Positions 29,671 to 37,886 of a stretch of 64,000 nt of DNA are shown piece after piece. Within the stretch, counting starts at the first letter, position 1; each line of letters begins with the position of its first letter. Made by a program: the position numbers and the translations under genes. Source of the DNA: a bacterium. Lineage in GTDB: Bacteria > Cyanobacteriota > Vampirovibrionia > Gastranaerophilales > Gastranaerophilaceae. The DNA is taken from assembly GCA_017559905.1 (NCBI GenBank), contig JAFYQF010000025.1, forward strand, positions 124,001-188,000. The letters run 5' to 3'. Under the pieces are notes generated by a model. The model searched no databases. It was not told the DNA's origin and saw only the letters and a program-made list of their open reading frames with translations.

Positions 29671-30740
29671 TGAAAAATCTTTCTGATTATGCTGATGACA
29701 TTAATAAATGCTCCAAATGCGGATTATGTCAATCCGTTTGTCCTATTTATAAGATTACAGGCAACGATTGCGCTGTTTCTCGTGGAAAATTTGTTATGCT
29801 AGAAGGCGTAATAAAAGGAGATTTAAAATTCAACAAAACGATAGAAAAATACCTTGATATGTGTCTAAAATGTGGCAAATGCAAAGAGTTTTGTCCCAGC
29901 GGAATTGATGTGTGCGAAATATTTAACATAGCAAAGTATGAATGCGCCAAAAATTCCCTACATTATAAATTAGAAAAATTCTTTGAATCAAAACTCATCT
30001 TTGGTAGTATTCTAAAATTTTTCAAAACAATAAACCGCAATAACAAACAAACTCACACAGAAACAACAAAACAAAAACTTTTATATTTTAAAGGTTGTGT
30101 TAATTATATTCACCCCAAAACAGAAAAATCGTTAAAAAAAATATTATCAAAATTAGATATAGAACTAATTGAAAAAGATTTTGAATGTTGTGGTTTGCCG
30201 TTCTTATCAAGTGGGAATTTGGAACGTTTTGAAGAAGTTAAACAACACAATCTTAAATTAATAGATGAAAGCTCCGATTACATCTTAACAGACTGTACAA
30301 GCTGTGAAAACACTTTAAAAACTTACGTAACTGAAAAGAAATTTATTAACGCAATAGAATTTCTTTCAACTCAAAATATAAAATTCAAGTTCAAAAATCC
30401 AACCAAAATAACTTTTCACAAACCTTGCCATCAAAAAAACGATGATTTCATTTCTGCAATACTAGAAAAATGCGAAAACGTCGAATATATAGAAATGAAA
30501 GATTATAACGAATGTTGCGGATTTGCAGGAACTTTTGCAGTTAAAAACCCCAAATTATCTGCAAAAATGACTAAACAAAAAGCCGAAAATATAATAGAAA
30601 CACAAGCCGACTATGTTGTAACGAATTGTCCAGCTTGCGAAATAGGGCTTAAACAAGGTTTTATTTTGCTAAACAAAAAAGCCCCAAAAATCATGAATTT
30701 TGTGGACTTTCTTGCTTTATCAACTATTGAAACAGAATAA
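29670..30740 (+). CDS. GlcF/LutA-like iron-sulfur oxidoreductase subunit
   Basis: 356 aa. Two 4Fe-4S ferredoxin motifs near the N-terminus (CSKCGLCQSVCP and CLKCGKCKEFCP). Two CCG domains follow (FKGCVNY...ECCGLPF and FHKPCHQ...ECCGFAG). This matches the (Fe-S)-binding subunit of glycolate or lactate oxidation complexes (GlcF, LutA) and heterodisulfide-reductase-like proteins. No flavin partner (GlcD/E) is in the window, so the electron donor is unknown. Start overlaps the ilvD stop. Confidence 0.82.
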   Translation: MKNLSDYADDINKCSKCGLCQSVCPIYKITGNDCAVSRGKFVMLEGVIKGDLKFNKTIEKYLDMCLKCGKCKEFCPSGIDVCEIFNIAKYECAKNSLHYKLEKFFESKLIFGSILKFFKTINRNNKQTHTETTKQKLLYFKGCVNYIHPKTEKSLKKILSKLDIELIEKDFECCGLPFLSSGNLERFEEVKQHNLKLIDESSDYILTDCTSCENTLKTYVTEKKFINAIEFLSTQNIKFKFKNPTKITFHKPCHQKNDDFISAILEKCENVEYIEMKDYNECCGFAGTFAVKNPKLSAKMTKQKAENIIETQADYVVTNCPACEIGLKQGFILLNKKAPKIMNFVDFLALSTIETE

Positions 30741-30742
30741 TT

Positions 30743-31564
30743 TTACTTATTTTTACCTAATTCATTAGCTTTTATAGTTGTTTTTTCAATTACATCGTGG
30801 AAAAGTTTCGCAGAATTTTCTTCGTTCATAACCGTAATACCAACAAAAGTACAACCGCCTTTTGTTGCAACATTATCTATCAAAGTTTGTACAGGGATTT
30901 CACCTCTATTCAAAATCATTTTAGCCGAACCAATTGCGGTTTGAGTAGCAAGCATAAGCGATTTTTCATATTCTAAACCTAATTTTTCACCTGCACGAGC
31001 TATGTCTTCAATAACTTTATAGAAAAAAGCTGGACCAGAACCTGAAATCGCTGTAACAATGTCAATTTGAGATTCATCAACTCTAATAACTTTCCCAATA
31101 TTTTCTAACAATTCAACTACAAAATTAGCATCATCTTCAGAGGCATTTTGACCTTTCGCAACGGCACTCATACCTTCTCTAACAAGCGCTGGAGTATTTG
31201 GCATAACCCTTATTACTCTTGCTTTTGGGATATAAGACTGAATTGTTTCTAAAGAAACTCCCGCAGCAATGGACACAATCAATTTTTCAGATGTAACTTC
31301 GTCTTTTATTTCGTCTAAAACATCTCTCACATAATTTGGTTTTGTCGCAATAATGATTACATCACTGTCCATAGTCAAAAATCTATTATCTGTTAAAACT
31401 TCAATACCCAACTTATTTTGAGCTAGTTCTGCGATTTCACAGTTGACTTCAGCACCTTTTAATTCAAACTTATCACATTTTTCAGCGGATTTTACCCCTG
31501 AAATAATTGCGCTTGCCATTTTTCCACAACCAATAAAACCAATTTTTGTTACAGTTTTGTTCAT
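30743..31564 (-). CDS. proC: pyrroline-5-carboxylate reductase
   Basis: 273 aa, last step of proline synthesis. N-terminal Rossmann motif IGFIGCGKMASAI. Family signature region GSGPAFFYKVIEDIARAGEKLG. The C-terminal dimerisation helices are complete. It converges with the GlcF-like gene and is divergent from rpmH. Confidence 0.95.
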   Translation of the reverse strand: MNKTVTKIGFIGCGKMASAIISGVKSAEKCDKFELKGAEVNCEIAELAQNKLGIEVLTDNRFLTMDSDVIIIATKPNYVRDVLDEIKDEVTSEKLIVSIAAGVSLETIQSYIPKARVIRVMPNTPALVREGMSAVAKGQNASEDDANFVVELLENIGKVIRVDESQIDIVTAISGSGPAFFYKVIEDIARAGEKLGLEYEKSLMLATQTAIGSAKMILNRGEIPVQTLIDNVATKGGCTFVGITVMNEENSAKLFHDVIEKTTIKANELGKNK

Positions 31565-31591
31565 ATTATTTAACCTGCCCCTCTAATAGTG

Positions 31592-31620
31592 TTGACTAAT
31601 GATTTTGTTTCATCTAACAT
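31592..31620 (+). promoter_or_regulatory. probable promoter of rpmH-rnpA
   Basis: TTGACT (31592-31597), 17 bp, TAACAT (31615-31620), about 40 nt before rpmH. Confidence 0.4.
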
Positions 31621-31659
31621 TAGAATTATACGACAAATATAATTAAAAGGAATAAAGAA

Positions 31660-31812
31660 ATGAGACGTACACTAGAAGGAACTAAAATTAAAAGACAACG
31701 CGTTAGCGGTTTTAGAGCAAGAATGGCTACCCCAGGCGGACAAGAAGTATTAAACAGACGTCGTGCAAAAGGTCGTCACAAATTAGCTATCACAGCTAAA
31801 AAACGTGCTTAA
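31660..31812 (+). CDS. rpmH: 50S ribosomal protein L34
   Basis: 50 aa, very basic: [20 protein letters not shown] at the start, then [20 protein letters not shown] and ending AKKRA. This is the complete L34. AAAGGAAT precedes the start. Standing before rnpA is the conserved order near bacterial replication origins, but no dnaA or DnaA-box cluster is seen in the window. Confidence 0.97.
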   Translation: MRRTLEGTKIKRQRVSGFRARMATPGGQEVLNRRRAKGRHKLAITAKKRA

Positions 31813-31861
31813 TAAGAGTTTGCAAATTAATTTTGCATACGCTTTTAATAAAAATTTTAAG

Positions 31862-31898
31862 AACACAGCAGGTCGAAATACAATAGACGTGCTGTGTT
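31862..31898 (+). other. hairpin between rpmH and rnpA
   Basis: AACACAGCA (31862-31870) pairs perfectly with TGCTGTGTT (31890-31898), plus an inner GTC/GAC. It ends 13 nt before the rnpA ATG. There is no T-run, so it may limit rnpA translation or mark an RNA cleavage point. Confidence 0.55.
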
Positions 31899-31911
31899 GT
31901 TGTGGTTAAAT

Positions 31912-32265
31912 ATGTTACAAAAGAAATACAGATTAAAGAACAAAGCAGCATTTTCAGCAACATACAGAATTAAAAACTCAACCCACAAGGGCGGAGTAAC
32001 TCTTTTTGCAGGAATTAAGAAAAAAGATATAAATACACCAACAAGAGTTGGGTTTGTAGTGTCAAAGAAAACTCACAAACGAGCAGTAAAAAGGAACCGT
32101 TTAAGAAGACTTATGAGAGAATGTTACAGACTACAGCTAAGAAGTGGCAATATGGGAAATTCTCAAGATTATATGTCATTAATTTTTGTAGGCGGAGAAA
32201 ATGCACTTGATAAAAATTTTGCCCAAATGCAAAATATCATTAAGAACCTCTTGGAGAGACTTTAA
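31912..32265 (+). CDS. rnpA: ribonuclease P protein component
   Basis: 117 aa from the ATG at 31912 (an in-frame GTG at 31894 lies inside the hairpin). Basic protein with the RNR signature region KRAVKRNRLRRLMRECYR and FVVSKKTHKRAVKRN. It binds RNase P RNA for tRNA 5' processing. Its stop overlaps the next start. Confidence 0.95.
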   Translation: MLQKKYRLKNKAAFSATYRIKNSTHKGGVTLFAGIKKKDINTPTRVGFVVSKKTHKRAVKRNRLRRLMRECYRLQLRSGNMGNSQDYMSLIFVGGENALDKNFAQMQNIIKNLLERL

Positions 32266-32786
32266 TGTTTGAGGGAATTTATACAGAACAAATCTTAATG
32301 CATCCGACAATCAGAGCTTACCCACAACAGCCACAAAACATGTCTGGAGTGACACTTGGCTCTCAAGCGATTTACAGGTATTCACTAGCAGACAGCGATT
32401 ACCCTACGTTAGTATTGGCAAATTATTTGTTTGACGGGGATTTAGATTTTATTCCACCAGGACATTATGAGCTAGCACTTTCAGACGATTGGGATTTTTT
32501 TATTTTACTTCAAAGCAAAGAGCCAAAAGCTATTTTCCCAGTGATAAAAGTTGAGGAAGACGAATCAGAAAAGGAACGTCTTAAAGACCCAAAAAACAAA
32601 AAAAGAATAAAAAAAGAGGCAAAAGAGCGTGAAAAAATAAACGAAAAACGCAAAAAAGTAGGAATGCCAGAAGAAGAAGAAAAAATTTACATGGAAGCTT
32701 CTATTGAATACAAAGAAAATGGTCATTATTATTTAGTAAAATATATAAGAGGCACAATCAAGGCGTGGGGCGTAATTAAAAGGTAA
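32265..32786 (+). CDS. unknown protein coupled to rnpA
   Basis: 173 aa, not recognised. Its ATG shares a base with the rnpA stop (TAATG), so translation is coupled. The N-terminal half looks folded (aromatic and hydrophobic positions, DSDYPTLVLANYLFDGD and PPGHYELALSDDWDFFIL). A highly charged Lys/Glu segment (about 100-140) follows, then a short beta-like end. In most bacteria yidD or yidC follows rnpA; this protein resembles neither. A link to RNA or ribosome biology is inferred from position only. Confidence 0.7.
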   Translation: MFEGIYTEQILMHPTIRAYPQQPQNMSGVTLGSQAIYRYSLADSDYPTLVLANYLFDGDLDFIPPGHYELALSDDWDFFILLQSKEPKAIFPVIKVEEDESEKERLKDPKNKKRIKKEAKEREKINEKRKKVGMPEEEEKIYMEASIEYKENGHYYLVKYIRGTIKAWGVIKR

Positions 32787-32798
32787 AAATAAAAAGAC

Positions 32799-32827
32799 TT
32801 GATTTTTTAAATTTAGCGTTGCATAAT
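32799..32827 (+). promoter_or_regulatory. promoter of tRNA-fMet
   Basis: TTGATT (32799-32804), 17 bp, CATAAT (32822-32827), about 25 nt before the tRNA. Confidence 0.55.
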
Positions 32828-32851
32828 GTTTGTATCGAGGCGATAAGATAT

Positions 32852-32928
<77 letters not shown>

Positions 32929-32938
32929 TTAAGAAAAA

Positions 32939-32964
32939 AGAGGTCAAAAGACCTCTTTTTTTTG
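32939..32964 (+). terminator. intrinsic terminator after tRNA-fMet
   Basis: AGAGGTC (32939-32945), loop AAAA, GACCTCT (32950-32956) and a following run of T. Confidence 0.8.
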
Positions 32965-33322
32965 CTTTAATTTATTTTGATTTGTTTTTTGTTGGGTTTC
33001 ACCAAACCTACCATACCTTTTTTCAGGACTTTTGCTCGGAAGTGGTAAATAGTTTGAGTCGCAAAAATTGTGAATTTTAGTAAATCTTGGCGATTTTATG
33101 TGGTAGGAAGTGTCTTGATTGAGAAAGTCCGAAATGTCCGGTTTTGGTAACAAAAATGCCCGCTTATTTGCACTTTTTGTTCCATTATTTGCTCTAAAAA
33201 ATCATTACTTGGTTTCCCTCAACCTACAGGCTTGTTTTTGATATATTATTTGTGACTTGATTTGTAAAATTTTATAAAGAAAAAAACACATATAAGCAAT
33301 AAGATTTTTGTTTAATCTTTAA
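32965..33322. other. gene-free spacer after tRNA-fMet
   Basis: About 360 bp without a credible gene, tRNA or strong hairpin. It separates conserved housekeeping genes from the accessory island, so it is where an integration scar would be expected, but I found no duplicated tRNA end. Confidence 0.5.
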
Positions 33323-34312
33323 ATGATTATGATAAATATAATAAATTCACCTCAACAATACCCAAAATGCGACTTATATAAATCAAAACCACAAATATCT
33401 TTTTGTGGAACAAACACTGTCGAAAAATTAAGCAAAGATGTCATTGTTGGTGTTAGAAAAAAATTAATTCAAGAATCTGCTTTTTTCAGAGATGCAGATA
33501 CTCTGGAATTTGTAAAAGATTATTTGCTTAATGTTTTAAAGAAGAACGAAATCAATATTGTAGATGGAGCCTGTTCAAGTGGTTATGAAACTTATACTCT
33601 TGCCATGTTATTTGATAAAGCAGATAAAAAAATTAATATAACCGGATTTGATATTGGAAAACAAGCTATAGCAGATGCTAAAAAAGGAGTTTTTACAATT
33701 AAAAGACTAAAAGGACAATATGCGACACTACTTGATTATGAGGGATTTAGAGACAATTATCTTGCATTTTCCAGCTCTAAAGAACTTAGTCCTCAAAATT
33801 TAAAATACAGGCAACTGTTTAATGAATTTTTTACTGAAATACCATATAAAGAATCATTTTCTCTTACCGCTTGGTTAAAACGTAAATTGTTACCTAAAAA
33901 ATTTGTTATTGATATAGAAACAAAGGCTTTTCAAATATTGCCGGAAAAATCTAAATCTTGTAGGTTTGTTCAGAGTGACATTTTGCAACTTGACAAAATT
34001 GTGCCGAAACATTCGGCAGATGCCTTACTTTTCAGAAATGCACTATACCATCTTACAACTAAAGAAGGTCCATTAAATTTCAAAATTCCACTACCTGATG
34101 AACAAGTAATACCTGCCGTTAAAAAAGTTGTGGAGCAGGTTGATAATGCAGTTGCACCTAACGGATTATTTGTAATTGGCGAACACGCAAACGATCATGT
34201 TTTAACAGCGGGGAAGACCCTATATGATGAGTTGACAAAACATAACTTTTCACCTGTTTTTGATAGCTTTGATGGATCAATGCATTATATTTGGAAAAAG
34301 AATAGCTTATAA
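33323..34312 (+). CDS. CheR-like SAM methyltransferase with N-terminal F-x-G signature
   Basis: 329 aa. The N-terminus has MINII then ISFCGT (F27-x-G29). ESAFFRDADTLEFVKDYLLN (51-70) is like the FFRD hallmark of CheR-type methyltransferases. The SAM-binding motif is VDGACSSGYETYTLAML (80-96), and FDIGKQAIADAKKGVF matches the CheR acidic loop and helix. A later FRNALYH resembles the family's catalytic-site strand. No chemoreceptors or other che genes are nearby and the CheR N-terminal helical domain is reduced. A target other than chemoreceptors is likely. No signal peptide is seen. Confidence 0.75.
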   Translation: MIMINIINSPQQYPKCDLYKSKPQISFCGTNTVEKLSKDVIVGVRKKLIQESAFFRDADTLEFVKDYLLNVLKKNEINIVDGACSSGYETYTLAMLFDKADKKINITGFDIGKQAIADAKKGVFTIKRLKGQYATLLDYEGFRDNYLAFSSSKELSPQNLKYRQLFNEFFTEIPYKESFSLTAWLKRKLLPKKFVIDIETKAFQILPEKSKSCRFVQSDILQLDKIVPKHSADALLFRNALYHLTTKEGPLNFKIPLPDEQVIPAVKKVVEQVDNAVAPNGLFVIGEHANDHVLTAGKTLYDELTKHNFSPVFDSFDGSMHYIWKKNSL

Positions 34313-34440
34313 GTTGAGAGTTTGTAAATCATGTGCTGCCCGACATTAAAGTTATTGTCAAGCAATGTTCGACCTATAAATTTTAAATCATCAAAACCTC
34401 TGTTCTTTCTTCGCAATGCGACTGTTATTTTGCATACCAA

Positions 34441-34656
34441 CTAACGAGGTATAAATAATTTATAGACCTCTACATCAAGAGCTTTCGCAATCAATTCCAT
34501 TCGTTTGAAACTAGGAGTCTTTTTGCCTCGCTCAATCTCTGATAAATAATCAGCACTGATACCAGTTAATTCACTCAACTGTTCTTGAGTTAAACCTCGT
34601 TCAATTCTATAAAATTTTAAATTATTTCTAAATATATCTACCGTGCTATTTGCCAT
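34441..34656 (-). CDS. XRE-family HTH transcriptional regulator
   Basis: 71 aa, essentially only a Cro/CI-type helix-turn-helix: RGLTQEQLSELTGISADYLS then EIERGKKTPSF. It typically acts as a dimer binding palindromic operators. Position inside the island suggests local control, but no operator was identified. It could also be a remnant prophage or toxin-antitoxin regulator. Confidence 0.88.
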   Translation of the reverse strand: MANSTVDIFRNNLKFYRIERGLTQEQLSELTGISADYLSEIERGKKTPSFKRMELIAKALDVEVYKLFIPR

Positions 34657-34701
34657 AGTAAATTTTATTGTTATAATCTATCTAAATTAACAGGCATATA
34701 G

Positions 34702-34782
34702 CACGACAAGTGGGAAATAACGGAATACATTATTAGAAAAACAATCCTTATAGACCTAGACGGAGTTTTTATGTATGACTAG
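34702..34782 (+). pseudogene. possible remnant of a HAD-family hydrolase
   Basis: An open stretch of 26 codons without a start reads ...RKTILIDLDGVFMYD then stop. ILIDLDGV is the motif I pattern (D-x-D-G) of HAD phosphatases. No start codon, ribosome site or further HAD motif exists, so at best this is a decayed fragment; chance is possible. Confidence 0.25.
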
Positions 34783-34979
34783 TTTTTAAAAATTCCTTTT
34801 AAAAAATTTTTCAAAGATTGGAATTTTGCATCACCCATTTTAGCAGATGTAACTTCTTTTGGCATAGTAACAAATGCATCTGAAGTTGATTTTGCAAAGC
34901 TAACTTTTGGAGTATATGCAAATGTTTGAGAAAAATCAGGTCTTACTGTTTTTATTGGGGGGAATTTTAATGCTGTCAT
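34779..34979 (-). CDS. small unknown protein with signature-like N-terminus
   Basis: 66 aa. AAGGATG precedes the ATG at a good distance, supporting real translation. The sequence has PDFSQTFAYTPKVSFAKSTS; F28-A-K is a weaker version of the F-x-G/A/S pattern. A basic C-terminus (LKNFLKGIFKN) may form an amphipathic helix. No domain recognised. Confidence 0.5.
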   Translation of the reverse strand: MTALKFPPIKTVRPDFSQTFAYTPKVSFAKSTSDAFVTMPKEVTSAKMGDAKFQSLKNFLKGIFKN

Positions 34980-35077
34980 GTTTTATCATCCTTAATTTAT
35001 ATTAAATACAATTTTCTATCACAAAAATCCTAAAGGATTTTATTTGTTATTTTGTGAAAAATTCTTTACATTATTTT

Positions 35078-36142
35078 TTAAAAAACTTCAATTTCTTGCG
35101 GTTTGAAAATCTCATCTATGTACTTTGAAGCTTCAGATATAACCTTTTTCGGATTTTTATTATATTTTCTCATGTAATCATCAAGTGTAGATTTTATCAC
35201 TGTCGGTTCTTCATTAGCTTGGCACAAGTTTTCTACAACTTTCTCAAAATAACAAAGATTTTTATCGTTACATACAAACAAATTATTTTTGATACCTGCA
35301 ATAGCCAACTTTTTGAACAACTGTCTTCTCAAAGGTAACATTTTTTTACTATATTCACACTCTGTCGAACAGTCTTGAGCAAACAAAAACACTCTCATCA
35401 TATCAGTTGTGGACATAGAATTATCAATAACCCCCTCACTAAACTCTGATAAGTAAGTCGGATTATTAATATTTTGCGTAATATTATCAACAATTTTAAT
35501 TCGTTTACCCACTAGAACAAAATTGTTTGGATTTATGACATCAAAACGATACCAGTCATCATCGTAACATAAATTCAATGTACTAAAATCACTAGCCACA
35601 TCATCATAAGATTTTTGTGGCAAGCTAGCAAATTTTGGCAAATAAACTTCAGCATAATACTTTTGACATTCTTCAGGAGTCAACTTTGCACGAAGCGATT
35701 GCGGAACACCAGCAGGGATATGTTTTCCAGTTGAAGATACATTCCTCAAAATCTGTGCTCCACCAAATTTTGCAACAAAATCTCCGTAATAAGTTTTTAA
35801 ATGCAAATCCTTGTAGGGATTTTTATAATTTTCATCAAAAACTCCAACACAACCCAAAAACATCTTGTCTAATCGCATCGCATATTTAGAATCTATTTTA
35901 AACACTCTTGCAAGAGTGCCCTCTCCCAAAACATCATTGTTTTTTAATCGTTTTTTCAAAATTTGAATCAACATGTTATTTAGAGAACGAGATTCGTCCA
36001 TACTGCAAAAATCTTTTGAAATTACTTCATCCAATTTCTTACTAAAAGCTGAAACGTACCCTTCAAAAGCGGGCTTATATTGAAGTTTATTATACTGGTT
36101 ATATTTATTATCGTTTAAAATCCCATTTATGCGCATATTCAT
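35078..36142 (-). CDS. protein-kinase-like protein, paralogue 1 (possible pseudokinase), F-x-G signature
   Basis: 354 aa. It begins MRING and has KPAFEG (F26-x-G28). VLGEGTLARVFKID (71-84) looks like a glycine-rich loop, followed by YAMR where a kinase would have its beta3 Lys (here R90). FASLPQKSYDDVASDFSTLN matches the paralogue at 36926 closely. YRFDVINPNNF (198-208) has the D-x(4)-N spacing of the HRDLKPEN catalytic loop, and IKIVDN supplies a DFG-like Asp (219). Overall a kinase-like fold is inferred; the missing Lys suggests weak or no catalysis. AAGGAT precedes the ATG. No signal peptide. Confidence 0.6.
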   Translation of the reverse strand: MNMRINGILNDNKYNQYNKLQYKPAFEGYVSAFSKKLDEVISKDFCSMDESRSLNNMLIQILKKRLKNNDVLGEGTLARVFKIDSKYAMRLDKMFLGCVGVFDENYKNPYKDLHLKTYYGDFVAKFGGAQILRNVSSTGKHIPAGVPQSLRAKLTPEECQKYYAEVYLPKFASLPQKSYDDVASDFSTLNLCYDDDWYRFDVINPNNFVLVGKRIKIVDNITQNINNPTYLSEFSEGVIDNSMSTTDMMRVFLFAQDCSTECEYSKKMLPLRRQLFKKLAIAGIKNNLFVCNDKNLCYFEKVVENLCQANEEPTVIKSTLDDYMRKYNKNPKKVISEASKYIDEIFKPQEIEVF

Positions 36143-36168
36143 TTAAAATCCTTGAATTTAAATTTTTG

Positions 36169-36813
36169 CTATTTTTTTATTACTAAATTTTTGAAAACAT
36201 CTCTTAATCGCTCTATTTCTTCTTTTGTAAATTCTCGCGCTAAAAAGTTTGAATATATGTTTTTAGATTTTGGAAAAATTATTTTTTCAGAATCGGCTAA
36301 ATCAAACTCAAAATGTTTTCTAAACTCTTTTTGATAACGCAACCTTGCTTCAGGTAGATAATCAGCAAACCCTAACCAAGCATCAATTACATAAGGTTTT
36401 TCATCGTTAACATACAATACGGAATGGTCAAAATCAAAACCTTCAGGACTATACAAACGTGTAGGGAAACAATTTTTAACACCATTTAATCTTGCAACTA
36501 GAGTCGTCAAGTGCGTAGACTCTGAACAATTGCCAAGTTTGAATTTTTTAATTGGGTTTATTAAAGAACTAAATTTTTCAACAATACCTTTGCTACACAG
36601 AAATGATATATCTCTATTATCTCGCATACGATTAATCTCCAACCATAGCTTTTTTTGTAAAATTATTTTTGAATTTATTGATGAAAAATCATCCACCCTA
36701 GACGCAGATATTCTAGGGAATTCGTTATTAACTTTGCGCACAATATCATCGGCAAAACGAATAGTTTTGTTTCTTGAGGTGAAATTCACTTTGTTATTTA
36801 CTCCTATCTGCAT
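36169..36813 (-). CDS. Cys-His-Asp hydrolase/transglutaminase-like protein with F-x-S signature
   Basis: 214 aa. It begins MQIG and has VNFTS (F11-x-S13). The core has C96 in LGNCSES, H130 in FDFDHSVLYV and D144 in PYVIDAWLGFADY. The order and local context (G-N-C-x-E, then D-H-x-V, then D-x-W) resemble papain/transglutaminase-like cysteine hydrolases, including several secreted bacterial effectors. Function is inferred from these motifs only. It lies 26 bp upstream of kinase-like paralogue 1 on the same strand and may be cotranscribed with it. Confidence 0.55.
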   Translation of the reverse strand: MQIGVNNKVNFTSRNKTIRFADDIVRKVNNEFPRISASRVDDFSSINSKIILQKKLWLEINRMRDNRDISFLCSKGIVEKFSSLINPIKKFKLGNCSESTHLTTLVARLNGVKNCFPTRLYSPEGFDFDHSVLYVNDEKPYVIDAWLGFADYLPEARLRYQKEFRKHFEFDLADSEKIIFPKSKNIYSNFLAREFTKEEIERLRDVFKNLVIKK

Positions 36814-36925
36814 ACATATTCCAAAACACCTAAAAATATAATTTGCTACATATAAATATTAACAAAACTTCATAACAAAGATTACAAAAAGCAATTTATG
36901 ATATTCAGGAGACTTTGGTTCTGTG

Positions 36926-37819
36926 ATGGAAATTAGACCTCAAAAAAATTATACTCCGGCATTTCAAGCTTACTATAAAAGTCCCTTTGCCAAACAGTTT
37001 GAAAAAGTATTACAAACAGGCGAAGGACAAGATGAGCTTGTAACTAAATTCAAAAAAGTTTTCACAGAAAAGAAAAACGCAAAAGACAGAATAGGAATTG
37101 GTTCTTGGGGTTCTGTATTCAGAATTGATGATTATTATGTTTTTAAAGTTTACCACAACCAAAAGCCAGAACTTAATGGCTTCAAGAAAAACAACAATAG
37201 AAAATTCGATGATTTAAAAACATATTCAGGCAAAGTCCTAGCCCGAATTGGTAACATTGAACTAATAAAAAACGTAACTAGAGATAAAAATAAATTCACA
37301 GAAATGGCAAAACCAAGTGATGACGGAATTCCAAGATATTTAAGAGCATTAAAAGAATTTGCATCACTACCGCAAAAAGCATTTGATAATTTAGCAATGG
37401 ATTTCAAAAAATTAAACGAAATCAAAGACCCAAACTTATTCTATAGATTTGATACAAACAACCCAAACAATTTCATTAAAGTTGGCGATGATATTAGAAT
37501 CGTTGATGACATTGATTGGGTTCCAACAGAAGAACCAAATGATTTATTCAATTTATTGAGAATTTTTATCCACAAAGAAGGTGATTCTGAATTTAAGAAA
37601 GAAATTTTCAAAAAATGTCTTATTGCATCAGAAAATGCAAATCTACCTATGGAAGCTGCACACAAATATTTCAAAAAATTTATGGATGAGATGTGCCAAT
37701 TTGCAAATTCTAAAAAGAATTTTAACGAAATTTTCGAAAAACTTACAGAAATAAGAACTTCTAACAAAGATAGCGCAACAAAAGCTAAAGAAATCACAGA
37801 TTTTATCAACGAATTATAA
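36926..37819 (+). CDS. protein-kinase-like protein, paralogue 2, F-x-A signature
   Basis: 297 aa from the ATG at 36926 (a GTG three bases earlier is equally possible; AGGAGA is at 36907). It begins MEIR and has TPAFQA (F13-x-A15). GIGSWGSVFRID (57-68) is a good Gly-rich loop and YVFKVY holds K74 in beta3-like context. YRFDTNNPNNF (173-183) gives D176-x(4)-N181 like HRDLKPEN, and RIVDDID gives D194 or D195 as a DFG-like metal ligand. All residues needed for phosphotransfer have a candidate. It shares EFASLPQKAFDNLAMDFKKL with paralogue 1. Related folds include HipA-like and effector kinases; the substrate is unknown. Confidence 0.65.
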   Translation: MEIRPQKNYTPAFQAYYKSPFAKQFEKVLQTGEGQDELVTKFKKVFTEKKNAKDRIGIGSWGSVFRIDDYYVFKVYHNQKPELNGFKKNNNRKFDDLKTYSGKVLARIGNIELIKNVTRDKNKFTEMAKPSDDGIPRYLRALKEFASLPQKAFDNLAMDFKKLNEIKDPNLFYRFDTNNPNNFIKVGDDIRIVDDIDWVPTEEPNDLFNLLRIFIHKEGDSEFKKEIFKKCLIASENANLPMEAAHKYFKKFMDEMCQFANSKKNFNEIFEKLTEIRTSNKDSATKAKEITDFINEL

Positions 37820-37886
37820 CCCCAATAATGAATATCATTTAACTAAATTTATAATATAATGCTTAAATAAGGAGAGAAAAACTGTT

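Noticed and set aside
31565-31660. Replication origin next to rpmH
   Set aside because: The rpmH-rnpA order suggests it, but no DnaA boxes (TTATCCACA-like) and no dnaA are present.
32944-33153. 69-aa minus-strand ORF after tRNA-fMet
   Set aside because: It runs through the terminator hairpin, has no ribosome site and its composition is not coding-like, although it contains PRFTK by chance.
35078-36142. HipA toxin of a HipBA pair with the XRE gene at 34441
   Set aside because: The XRE gene is separated by another gene, the kinase-like protein lacks recognisable HipA motifs beyond the generic kinase landmarks, and the beta3 lysine is absent.
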